A DNA stretch of 22,039 bases from positions 1 to 22,039 of the forward strand of contig JAFONG010000117.1 of the NCBI GenBank assembly GCA_017418585.1, read 5' to 3'. The notes beneath the pieces are model-generated. The model did no database searches. It saw only the letters and a program-made list of their open reading frames with translations, and was not told the origin of the DNA. Positions 13,537 through 21,044 of this stretch are shown here, in pieces (the first letter of the stretch is position 1; every line of letters starts with the position of its first letter). This stretch comes from Erysipelotrichaceae bacterium (GTDB lineage: Bacteria; Bacillota_I; Bacilli_A; Erysipelotrichales; Erysipelotrichaceae). The position numbers and the translations under genes were made by a program.

Positions 13537-14879
13537 TAATTCTCCCCTACACTGTTTTTAATGCCGTAGAAAGCGTTGATCTCTTTCTCAAAAGCCAGAA
13601 CCACTTTACCGGTAGGACCGTTTCTATGCTTGGCAATCAGCAGCTCAACATCTTCTCTTTCACTCTCGGCATTCTCTTCCCTGTTATAATACGCATCACG
13701 GTAAAGGAACAGTACCAGGTCAGCATCCTGCTCCAGAGCTCCGGATTCTCTTAAGTCCGAAAGCATCGGCCTTTTATCCTGTCTGGATTCAACGCTGCGG
13801 GAAAGCTGAGATACGGCTATTACCGGAACATTCAGCTCTCTGGCCATGGCTTTCAGCCGGCGGGATATCTCGGATACTTCCTGCTGTCTCGAATCAGACT
13901 TGCCGGTTGCCTGGATCAGCTGAATATAGTCAACAATGATCATGTAAAGACCGTTGTCCTGCGCCAGTTTTCTGGCCTTGGCATACATTTCCGATACCTT
14001 GATGCCAGGCGTGTCATCTATGAAGAAATTCTGTTTCTTCAGCTGCTGGGAGGCTTCATTGATCCTGGACCACTCCTCATCGTTCAGATTGCCTGTCCTC
14101 AGCTTTTGGATCTCTACCTTAGACTTTGCGGCGAGAATTCTCATCGCAACCTGTTCCGAAGGCATCTCAATGGAGAATATCGCAATGGAACCGTGGGTGA
14201 CGGAAGCGGAATTCATCGCAATGTTCAAGGCCAGAGAGGTCTTGCCCATGGAAGGACGGGCAGCGACTATGATCAGGTCTCCCTTCTGGAAACCGGCCGT
14301 CTTCTTATCCAGATCGGCATACAATGATCGGATGCCGGTAATATCTGAACCGGCTTCCTGTATCGCTTCAATGTGCTTCAGATAGGCATCGAACACTTCT
14401 TCACCTGTCTTAAAGTCGGAACTGAGTTTTGATCTGGTTACCTCCGTGACTTTTCTTTCTACACTCTCCAACATCTCATCGACGCTGATCTGGGAGTTGT
14501 AGGCGTCGTTGGATATCTCTTCACCTACTTTAATGACTTTTCGTGCCAGAGACTTGTTTTTGATGATGGCGATGTAGTCCTTGGTATTGTTTGCGGATAT
14601 GGTTGCATTGACCAGCTGCATCAGATAATCCAGACCGCCGATACGGTCATACACGCCAAAATCCTTCAGCTTCGTAGAAAGAGAAACGGTATCGACCTGT
14701 TCCCTTTTCTCATACATGGCCGACATGACGTTATAAATATGCTGATGCTTCTCCAGATAAAAATCATCCGCCTTGATCTCGGCTTCCGCACACTGACGCA
14801 TCGCCTCAGGATACAGCATGATATTTCCTAAAAGAGACTCTTCTGCCTCTATGGAATACGGCATTGATTTGTTGCTCAT
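13533..14879 (-). CDS. dnaB: Replicative DNA helicase
   Basis: Hexameric 5'-3' helicase of the replication fork (Bacillus name dnaC). 448 residues. The N-terminal helical DnaG-binding domain (MPYSIEAEESLLGNIM onward) leads to a RecA-like motor with Walker A ARPSMGKTS (207-215), Walker B IIVDYIQLI, and SQLSRSVE with the arginine-finger region. No intein or insertion. It starts two bases after the rplI stop, and its stop overlaps the start of the wall peptidase gene. The rplI-dnaB pair is widely conserved in Bacillota. Confidence 0.98.
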   Translation of the reverse strand: MSNKSMPYSIEAEESLLGNIMLYPEAMRQCAEAEIKADDFYLEKHQHIYNVMSAMYEKREQVDTVSLSTKLKDFGVYDRIGGLDYLMQLVNATISANNTKDYIAIIKNKSLARKVIKVGEEISNDAYNSQISVDEMLESVERKVTEVTRSKLSSDFKTGEEVFDAYLKHIEAIQEAGSDITGIRSLYADLDKKTAGFQKGDLIIVAARPSMGKTSLALNIAMNSASVTHGSIAIFSIEMPSEQVAMRILAAKSKVEIQKLRTGNLNDEEWSRINEASQQLKKQNFFIDDTPGIKVSEMYAKARKLAQDNGLYMIIVDYIQLIQATGKSDSRQQEVSEISRRLKAMARELNVPVIAVSQLSRSVESRQDKRPMLSDLRESGALEQDADLVLFLYRDAYYNREENAESEREDVELLIAKHRNGPTGKVVLAFEKEINAFYGIKNSVGENY

Positions 14880-14881
14880 GT

Positions 14882-15322
14882 TTAATCCTCAATCAGTTCT
14901 ACTTTGATCTTTCCGATCACATCCTTATACAGTTCGATCCTGATCTCATATGTACCCAGTTCATTCAAAGGTTCATTATCCTTGATCTTTCGCTTGTCGA
15001 TCGCGATACCCTGCTTTTTCAGTTCATCCTCAATCTGTTTGGTGGAAACAGAACCGGATACCTTTCCTTCTTTGGCTTTCACCTTGAAAATCAGGGTTCT
15101 GTCTTCCAGGATCTTCTTCAGTTCTTTCGCTTCTTCTCTTCTCTTCTCATCCAGTTCAGCTTCTTCCTTCTTCTGCTGATCCAGGACTTTCTTCGAACCG
15201 GATGAAGCCATGACCGCAAGACCGCGGGCAATCAGATAGTTGCGGGCATAGCCATCGGCAACATCCTTGATTTCACCCTTTTTTCCAACTTTATTGACAT
15301 CAGTTAACAGTATTACTTTCAT
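14882..15322 (-). CDS. rplI: 50S ribosomal protein L9
   Basis: Large-subunit protein at the base of the L1 stalk that limits frameshifting. 146 residues: an N-terminal RNA-binding domain (MKVILLTDVNKVGKKGE, then GYARNYL), a long charged connecting helix, and a C-terminal domain (KVKAKEGKVSGSVST). The start lies inside gdpP, with 23 bases of overlap, so expression is probably coupled to it. Confidence 0.97.
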   Translation of the reverse strand: MKVILLTDVNKVGKKGEIKDVADGYARNYLIARGLAVMASSGSKKVLDQQKKEEAELDEKRREEAKELKKILEDRTLIFKVKAKEGKVSGSVSTKQIEDELKKQGIAIDKRKIKDNEPLNELGTYEIRIELYKDVIGKIKVELIED

Positions 15323-17264
15323 CGCTCTCTCCTTTCAGATAATCATCCAGTATCTTTAACAGGTCCGCTTCCAGTTTTGAAACGGCGGTATTGCTGGCCT
15401 GCATGCCTGCAGCCGTCATATGACCTCCGCCCTGCATCTTTTCCATGATGACCTGTACATTGATCTTGCCTTTTGATCTTGCCGAGATCATCGCTTCCTC
15501 CTTGCCTGTATAACATATGACAAAAGCCGCTTCGACCTCTTTTACTTTTACCATCATATCACAGGCCTGGGATGCCAGAGAACGGCTGAATATTCCTTCG
15601 TTCAAGGATGCGATCATGATCTCGTTTCTGTAAAGCTTTCCGGCATTGATGATCTTGCTTCTCTGCATGACGTTTTCATACGATTCCTGCGACAGTTCGT
15701 CACAAAGCATCGGATCGGCGCCGTATCTTCTAAGCTGTTTCGCTACATCAAAGGTCCTGGAACCTGTTCTGACACGGAAACGGTCCGTATCGATCAGTAT
15801 GCCCAGATACATGATATTGGCTTCTTCCGGGCTTACTTCTACCTTCCTGCCGAAGTAAGGGAAGAATTCAATCACGATCTCACAGGTCGATGAGGCGGCA
15901 GCTTCCACATAAGCCATCATCGGTATCACATCCAGATCGGCTCTACGTCTATGATGGTCAATGATGATGATCTTTCTGGCTTTCGTCAAAAGGTCAGATC
16001 CGTTGGACTGCAGCATGCTGTGGTGGTCGACCATGACCACCAGCGTTTCATCATCAAGCTGTTCCATGGCTTCCGTTTCCGTAACAAAAGTGTGTTTCTT
16101 TTCCAGAACACCTGCATATTTCTTCATGACGTCGTAGATCATCGGTTCCATGCCGCCGCTTCTGGATACGATATAGGTCGGTTTATCCAGAGACAGGGAA
16201 ATCACCGACATGGCGATTGCCGAACCGATGCAGTCAGCGTCCATTTCCTTGTGTCCTACGATGATCACGTTTCTCGATTTCTCGATCAGATCCCTGATGC
16301 TGTTGGATGCGACACGGACCTTTGTTTTGTTCTGGTTCTCCCTGGCTTCCGAATTCCCGCCAAAGAACATCGCGTCTTCACCGATTTTTCTGACAACGAC
16401 CTGGTCTCCTCCTCTGGTCTGAGCAAGAGTCAGCAGGGAACGTACGGATTCATCCAGTTCCTCGTAGTTTTCGCTTCCTCTGGAAAACGCCATCGACAGA
16501 GTAACATCCAGACCGGCGTCCTTGGAGACCTTGCGGACTTTGTTCAGAATTGAGAAACGGTCGTTCATGATGCTGCGGAAGATCTGCTCGTTCATGATCA
16601 GCAGCATCCTGTTATTCTTTAGAGTCTTGTATACGATCTGGTAATTCTTGAAATAATCGATTACCGGTACTTTGATATAGGAGTTCACGTAAGACAGATC
16701 GTCTTCCGACATCGTCGATTCATCGTAGTTGTCGTAGCTGACCAGTCCCAGTACGCAGCTGCTGTCCCCGAGCTTCTTGTTCAGATCGTATTCGGCAGTG
16801 ATGTTCTTGAAGATCAGAACACTCTCCTTGTCGATCTTGTATACGGAATACTTCTCGTCATTGATGATGACCGTCTGGGTATTCGCTTCATTCTTCAGCA
16901 TCTCCTGCAGTTCCGGCAGCCAGTTCAGCAGTTTCTCGTTCAGATGGTCCATGTTTCTCTTCGAGAAGAAATCAGACAGAAAAACGATCTCATAGTTGTC
17001 GTTGTATGCCAGAATACCGATGTCGCAGTGTTCCAGTACTTCCTTATAGGCCAGATCCAGCCGGCTTTCGATGTCTTTGTTGGCTTCTGCCCGCATCACA
17101 TCCATGGAATAGTAGATGATCAGAAGAACGACGACAAACACTGCCGCTACGATGGCGGCCAGAATGACGTTCTGTTTAAAAAACAGCGACAACGCCGTAA
17201 GGCTTAAAACAACGGCGGCAATCGTAAAGATCGCCAGAGATGTTACAAATGTTCTTCTTTTCAT
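15300..17264 (-). CDS. gdpP: Cyclic-di-AMP phosphodiesterase GdpP
   Basis: Membrane enzyme that hydrolyses c-di-AMP to pApA and so tunes potassium, osmotic and cell-wall homeostasis; its loss is linked to beta-lactam tolerance in other Bacillota. 654 residues, usual size. Two membrane helices (about 9-29 and 33-52), a PAS-like domain, a degenerate GGDEF domain (with GGDQ at 286-289), then DHH-DHHA1. Catalytic metal ligands are visible: HKEMDADCIG (338-347), VDHHS (412-416), IDHHRR (435-440) and DTD (492-494). GGGHMTAAG (612-620) marks DHHA1. The start overlaps the DUF2232 stop as ATGA. Same order as Bacillus yybS-yybT-rplI-dnaC. Confidence 0.96.
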   Translation of the reverse strand: MKRRTFVTSLAIFTIAAVVLSLTALSLFFKQNVILAAIVAAVFVVVLLIIYYSMDVMRAEANKDIESRLDLAYKEVLEHCDIGILAYNDNYEIVFLSDFFSKRNMDHLNEKLLNWLPELQEMLKNEANTQTVIINDEKYSVYKIDKESVLIFKNITAEYDLNKKLGDSSCVLGLVSYDNYDESTMSEDDLSYVNSYIKVPVIDYFKNYQIVYKTLKNNRMLLIMNEQIFRSIMNDRFSILNKVRKVSKDAGLDVTLSMAFSRGSENYEELDESVRSLLTLAQTRGGDQVVVRKIGEDAMFFGGNSEARENQNKTKVRVASNSIRDLIEKSRNVIIVGHKEMDADCIGSAIAMSVISLSLDKPTYIVSRSGGMEPMIYDVMKKYAGVLEKKHTFVTETEAMEQLDDETLVVMVDHHSMLQSNGSDLLTKARKIIIIDHHRRRADLDVIPMMAYVEAAASSTCEIVIEFFPYFGRKVEVSPEEANIMYLGILIDTDRFRVRTGSRTFDVAKQLRRYGADPMLCDELSQESYENVMQRSKIINAGKLYRNEIMIASLNEGIFSRSLASQACDMMVKVKEVEAAFVICYTGKEEAMISARSKGKINVQVIMEKMQGGGHMTAAGMQASNTAVSKLEADLLKILDDYLKGESDESNTVN

Positions 17265-18211
17265 GACTGTTGATTCGGGATCTTCGATTCCAGATATCTT
17301 CTAAGCGGTCCGCTTCCGTAAAGGAAACCCAGTATCATTAAGACGATCAGCAGAACCGGTATAAAGAAAGCCATCAGGATAAAGAACGATCCGATGTTTC
17401 TTTTCAGAACGATAACACCGTAAAGGATCACAAACAGATATCCGTAATAAAGAAGGATCATCGTTCCAAGCAAAGCTATCGTCATGCCGGCGTAGTAGAA
17501 GATCTGATTATCGACATAGCGGTTCACAAAAAACAGGAATGTTGACAGAAAACTGGCGTAGGCCAATACAGGGTTCGGCTTGAGATCCCAGATGTTGACT
17601 CTGCCCAGATCGGCGATCTTGAAACGTTTCAGAAGGAATACGCTTAGCAGATGGATCAGCACGCCCTCCATCGCACCCATGACGATGGTCGAAAAGACGT
17701 AGATGACAACCAGGATCTTATCAAAATCCAGTCCCGCTGAAGTAAAGATCGTCTCATAGCTGATGCCGGAAATGGATCCGGCTTCGCTCATGGCTGTTTT
17801 ATATTGAGCGATCATTGTCGCTACCGGGAAGCCCAGAAGCGGATAGACCACAAAAGAAGCGATGATCTCGCCTACGACGTAGACCATGATTGCCAGAAAC
17901 AGCAGCGTCTGCTTATCCAGATTCCTTTTCATCCCGACGGAATAGACGATTCCAGTCAGAATTCCTACCGGAACATAAATCAGATAGGTAAACTGGAAAT
18001 TCCCCAGCAGAAAGCTGATGATGATCAGTCCTACGGAGAGAACCAGTCCGTCTTTTACCGTATGCATGGCACTGTAAAGGATTACCACGACCGGAACAAT
18101 CAGTACAACAAGTTCGGTAAACCAGTAGGCCGTCATTCTGTCGATCAGGATCATTGCACCGATGATGGCAAGCATCATGGCACCCTGTGTCAGTTTCTTT
18201 GTTTTGTTCAT
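17261..18211 (-). CDS. DUF2232 (YybS-like) polytopic membrane protein
   Basis: Integral membrane protein with about eight hydrophobic segments over 316 residues; biochemical role unknown. The placement directly before gdpP, with a four-base ATGA overlap, matches Bacillus yybS and supports a shared function with c-di-AMP signalling or cell-envelope homeostasis. The ATG has no Shine-Dalgarno, and TATAAT lies only eight bases before it, so the mRNA would have almost no leader. The end (SKIPNQQS) is hydrophilic. Family assignment rests on hydrophobicity pattern plus context. Confidence 0.85.
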   Translation of the reverse strand: MNKTKKLTQGAMMLAIIGAMILIDRMTAYWFTELVVLIVPVVVILYSAMHTVKDGLVLSVGLIIISFLLGNFQFTYLIYVPVGILTGIVYSVGMKRNLDKQTLLFLAIMVYVVGEIIASFVVYPLLGFPVATMIAQYKTAMSEAGSISGISYETIFTSAGLDFDKILVVIYVFSTIVMGAMEGVLIHLLSVFLLKRFKIADLGRVNIWDLKPNPVLAYASFLSTFLFFVNRYVDNQIFYYAGMTIALLGTMILLYYGYLFVILYGVIVLKRNIGSFFILMAFFIPVLLIVLMILGFLYGSGPLRRYLESKIPNQQS

Positions 18212-18219
18212 ACTACTTT

Positions 18220-18225
18220 ATTATA
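18220..18225 (-). promoter_or_regulatory. -10 element for the DUF2232-gdpP-rplI-dnaB run
   Basis: TATAAT on the minus strand, set in the AT-rich tail of the rpsR terminator and eight bases before the DUF2232 ATG. Start would fall about two bases before ATG. No good -35 or extended -10 is visible, so strength is uncertain. Confidence 0.45.
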
Positions 18226-18253
18226 AAATAAAAAACCTCCCGAATGGAGAGGT
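18226..18253 (-). terminator. Intrinsic terminator of the rpsF-ssb-rpsR operon
   Basis: On the minus strand ACCTCTC pairs with GGGAGGT (seven base pairs, one G-U) around a five-base loop, followed directly by TTTTTTATTTT. It begins 10 bases after the rpsR stop codon. Confidence 0.85.
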
Positions 18254-18263
18254 CTTTATGAAA

Positions 18264-18494
18264 CTAATCGGCAATATAAGGTAATAATGCCATCTGACGC
18301 GCTCTTTTGATTGCGGTAGAGAGCATTCTCTGATACTTCGCGCTTGTGCCTGTAACACGTCTAGGAGTGATCTTTCCGTTTGGAGAGATAAACTTCTTCA
18401 ACAATTCGACATCCTTGTAATCGATATATTCGATCTTGTTCTTGGTAAAGTAACAGACTTTTTTATAACCTACTCTTTGTTTTCTGAAAGCCAT
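18264..18494 (-). CDS. rpsR: 30S ribosomal protein S18
   Basis: Small-subunit protein that pairs with S6 on the platform. 76 residues with the signature SPNGKITPRRVTGTSAKYQR and the end RARQMALLPYI. An N-terminal Cys14 is present, as in zinc-type forms, although the other ligands are not evident. AAAGGA before ATG is the ribosome binding site. Last gene of rpsF-ssb-rpsR, followed by a strong terminator. Confidence 0.97.
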   Translation of the reverse strand: MAFRKQRVGYKKVCYFTKNKIEYIDYKDVELLKKFISPNGKITPRRVTGTSAKYQRMLSTAIKRARQMALLPYIAD

Positions 18495-18514
18495 GGTTCA
18501 TTCCTTTCTAAATA

Positions 18515-18997
18515 TCAATAAAACGGCAGATCATCACTGGAAATATCCAGCGAAGGCGTATTCGAGAAATCATCGTCCATGGAATCAGGATAGCCGGGAT
18601 CTGCAGCCGGTGTAAAGGTCTGGTTCTGCGGAGCATAACTGTTTCCTGAAGAAACAGACATTCCGTTTCCTGTTCTGTTGGATATGATCTGTACATTGTC
18701 CGCTACGACTTCGGTAACGTATACCTTTCCATTCGGACCGTCATAGCTTCTGGTCTGTATCCTGCCTTCAACGGATACGATCGTTCCTTTTGACGCATAG
18801 TTGGAGAGAAAGTCGGCAGACTGTCTCCAGGCGATGCAGTTAATGAAATCCGCTGTCTGTCCTGCCTGCTGCTGCGACTGGAATCTCCTGTCTACGGCAA
18901 CCGTAAAGCTGCATACAGAAGCGTTTGAATTGGTTTTTCTCAGTTCAATGTCTTTTGTCAGACGACCGACCAGTACGACCCGATTCAAGTTGATCAT
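18515..18997 (-). CDS. ssb: Single-stranded DNA-binding protein
   Basis: Tetrameric OB-fold protein that coats single-stranded DNA and recruits replication and repair enzymes. 160 residues: OB fold from MINLNRVVLVGRLTKD to about 105, then a Gly/Asn/Gln/Pro-rich linker and an acidic tip. The tip reads SSDDLPFY, i.e. one tyrosine beyond the nearly universal terminal Pro-Phe. The ATG overlaps the rpsF stop by one base (TAATG). The order rpsF-ssb-rpsR is the standard one. Confidence 0.97.
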   Translation of the reverse strand: MINLNRVVLVGRLTKDIELRKTNSNASVCSFTVAVDRRFQSQQQAGQTADFINCIAWRQSADFLSNYASKGTIVSVEGRIQTRSYDGPNGKVYVTEVVADNVQIISNRTGNGMSVSSGNSYAPQNQTFTPAADPGYPDSMDDDFSNTPSLDISSDDLPFY

Positions 18998-19299
18998 TAT
19001 TTGCTTCCTTTTTTCTCATCAGTTGAGATCGTCATCAGTCTTACAATGTCGTTGCTGATACCCATTAAACGCTTGAATTCGTTTAATCCGTCAACATCAA
19101 CAGTATAAGTGACTACAACGTAATATCCCTTAGACATATGATCGATTTCATAAGCGAAATCTCTCATGCCCCAGTCGTCAACATTGTCGATCGTGCCGCC
19201 GTGCTGAGTGATGATGCCGTGCATCTGTTCTACCAATGCAGCTCTTGCAGCGTCGTCGAGACTGGACTTGATGATATACATAGTCTCGTATTGTTTCAT
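18997..19299 (-). CDS. rpsF: 30S ribosomal protein S6
   Basis: Small-subunit platform protein that binds with S18. 100 residues, starting MKQYETMYIIKSSLDD, with the family strand-turn GYYVVVTYTVD. The Shine-Dalgarno is very strong (AAGGAGG, 19307-19313). First gene of rpsF-ssb-rpsR, led by a 62-base leader that may bind the S6:S18 complex. Confidence 0.97.
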   Translation of the reverse strand: MKQYETMYIIKSSLDDAARAALVEQMHGIITQHGGTIDNVDDWGMRDFAYEIDHMSKGYYVVVTYTVDVDGLNEFKRLMGISNDIVRLMTISTDEKKGSK

Positions 19300-19361
19300 T
19301 CTTTTACCTCCTTCTGGACTAACGGTCTATTGCTAGACAAGGAATAGTTTTTTCTATTCGC
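19300..19361 (-). ncRNA. Candidate S6:S18-responsive rpsF leader
   Basis: The predicted leader holds two hairpins on the minus strand: GAATAG-A6-CTATTC (19342-19359) and GTCTA-GCAA-TAGAC (19325-19338), the second with a GNRA loop and followed at once by CCG (19323-19325). A CCUU (19339-19342) can pair with AAGG of the ribosome binding site (19310-19313), enclosing the second hairpin. S6:S18 leaders of many bacteria carry a conserved CCG next to a hairpin mimicking their 16S rRNA site. The match to that motif is by eye. Confidence 0.45.
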
Positions 19362-19367
19362 TTGATT

Positions 19368-19397
19368 ATTATAACAAATATCTTAAAAAATGTGCAA
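19368..19397 (-). promoter_or_regulatory. Extended -10 promoter of rpsF-ssb-rpsR
   Basis: On the minus strand: -35 TTGCAC (19392-19397), 18-base spacer, -10 TATAAT (19368-19373), with TG one base upstream (TGTTATAAT). Start near 19361. Its -35 lies between the -35 and -10 of the divergent rqcH promoter. Confidence 0.8.
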
Positions 19398-19412
19398 TAA
19401 AGATTTTATAAT
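19383..19412 (+). promoter_or_regulatory. rqcH promoter, predicting a leaderless mRNA
   Basis: -35 TTAAAA (19383-19388), 18-base spacer, perfect -10 TATAAT (19407-19412). Six bases separate the -10 from the ATG at 19419, so transcription should begin at or next to the initiation codon; no Shine-Dalgarno is present. Confidence 0.65.
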
Positions 19413-19418
19413 ATTGGT

Positions 19419-21044
19419 ATGGCTTTAGACGGCATCATTTTAAGCAAGATCAAGGAGGATCTGGAAGCCTATCTTCCGATCCGGATCAACCGCATTTCGC
19501 AGACCAGCGCTACTGAAGTCGTCTTTAATGTGCATGCGGATAACGTCAGGACAAATCTGGCCATTTCCTTACATTCCAACTACAACCACATCTGCCTTTC
19601 TAATAAGAATTATACGACCTACAACGATCCTTCGACTTTTGTCATGGTTTTAAGAAAATACCTGCTTAACGGCATTATCTACCGGATCGAACAGTTCGGC
19701 TACGACCGATATCTGCTTTTGCACATCAGAGCAAGGAATGAGCTTTACGACGAGAAGGAATACGTTCTTTCCGTTGAACTCATGGGCAAGTACGCCAATC
19801 TGATCCTGGTTTCCGATGAAAACAGGATCATCGATGCCTTGAAGAAGATACCGCCTTACGAAAACACCAGAAGAACCATTCTTCCGGGCGCTGCCTTCAC
19901 CCTTCCGGAAAAGCAGGACAAGCAGGATCCTTACTGTCCTTCAGACATCAGCTTCGATGAATCGCTGGTCAATCAGATTCAGGGTTTTTCGAAACTGCTG
20001 GAAAATGAGGTCCGTTACCGCATGTCTGCCCTGACTTATGAGGAAATCATGAAACAGGTAAAAGAATCCAGGCACCTGTATCTGACCAGGGTTTCAGACA
20101 AATATGAATTCCATGTCATCCCTCTGACGCATCTTGAAAAGGAGGCGGTTCAGTGGAACATCCAGGAAGGCCTGGATGAAGTCTATTATCGGGATGATGA
20201 AAAGGAGCGTATCAGGAATATCTCCGATGATCTTTTCAAGGTCGTCAGAAGACAGATCAAGCATTTCGAAACCAAGATCCGCAAACTGAATGTTTCTCTT
20301 GAGGAAGCATTGAATCTGCAGGGAGACAAAGAAAACGGGGATCCTCTCTATACTTATGAGAATCTCGAACAGAAAGGCCTGAAACAGCTCGAGATCAGCG
20401 ATTTCAACGGAGAAATGAAACAGATCGCTCTGGATCCGAAACTATCGATTAAAGGCAATGCGAACAGGTACTATTCTCTGTATCAGAAGAAACGTAAAGG
20501 AAAGAGTCATATCGAGGAACAGATCGGTATCGCCGAAAAAGAACTGGAATATTTTGAATCCATCAGCGAACAACTTTCAATCGCCGATTATGCGGATGCC
20601 TTGGACATCAGAGAAGAACTGTCAAGATACGGCTATCTGAAAAAGAACATCTCCAAAAACAAGAAAAAGAAAAAAGTCAATCTCTATCAGATTTCTGTCG
20701 ATGGATATGTGATCACTTTCGGCAAGAACAACATTCAGAACTCTTATCTGTCTTTTGAATATGCCCGCAGCAACGATACCTGGTTCCACGCCAAGCAGTT
20801 TCACGGTTCCCATGTCACGGTCAATACGGACAAACCAAGCGAAAAGATCATCAGGATCTGCGCCAATCTGGCTGCCTACTATTCAAAAGGACGCTACTCC
20901 TCATCCGTTCCGGTCGACTACTGTCTTGTTAGAGACCTGAAAAAAGTAAAAGGTGCGAAATCCGGTTTCGTCACCTTTAAGAACTATAAGACAATCTACA
21001 TTGATCCGATCGAAGACAAGGATCTAACGATCAGCGTTATTTAG
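19419..21044 (+). CDS. rqcH: Ribosome quality-control factor RqcH (NFACT family)
   Basis: Binds 50S subunits obstructed by peptidyl-tRNA and directs addition of C-terminal alanine tails, marking stalled chains for degradation. 541 residues, slightly shorter than the roughly 570 of Bacillus RqcH. NFACT-N domain (MALDGIILSK onward) with the conserved Asp96-Arg97 in FGYDRYLLLHI; helix-hairpin-helix region; two-part coiled coil (about 260-300 and 355-395); basic stretch ISKNKKKKK; NFACT-R domain (about 421-530) with DTWFHAKQFHGSHV and GAKSGFVTFKNYKTIY. No ribosome binding site. The last 21 bases overlap the tail of rluB. Older annotations as fibronectin-binding protein (FbpA) refer to this family. 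Confidence 0.95.
   Translation: MALDGIILSKIKEDLEAYLPIRINRISQTSATEVVFNVHADNVRTNLAISLHSNYNHICLSNKNYTTYNDPSTFVMVLRKYLLNGIIYRIEQFGYDRYLLLHIRARNELYDEKEYVLSVELMGKYANLILVSDENRIIDALKKIPPYENTRRTILPGAAFTLPEKQDKQDPYCPSDISFDESLVNQIQGFSKLLENEVRYRMSALTYEEIMKQVKESRHLYLTRVSDKYEFHVIPLTHLEKEAVQWNIQEGLDEVYYRDDEKERIRNISDDLFKVVRRQIKHFETKIRKLNVSLEEALNLQGDKENGDPLYTYENLEQKGLKQLEISDFNGEMKQIALDPKLSIKGNANRYYSLYQKKRKGKSHIEEQIGIAEKELEYFESISEQLSIADYADALDIREELSRYGYLKKNISKNKKKKKVNLYQISVDGYVITFGKNNIQNSYLSFEYARSNDTWFHAKQFHGSHVTVNTDKPSEKIIRICANLAAYYSKGRYSSSVPVDYCLVRDLKKVKGAKSGFVTFKNYKTIYIDPIEDKDLTISVI

Noticed and set aside
15300..15322. The 23-base overlap of gdpP and rplI as a sign of frameshift.
   Set aside because: Both ends fit family lengths and both reading frames are intact; read as normal translational coupling.
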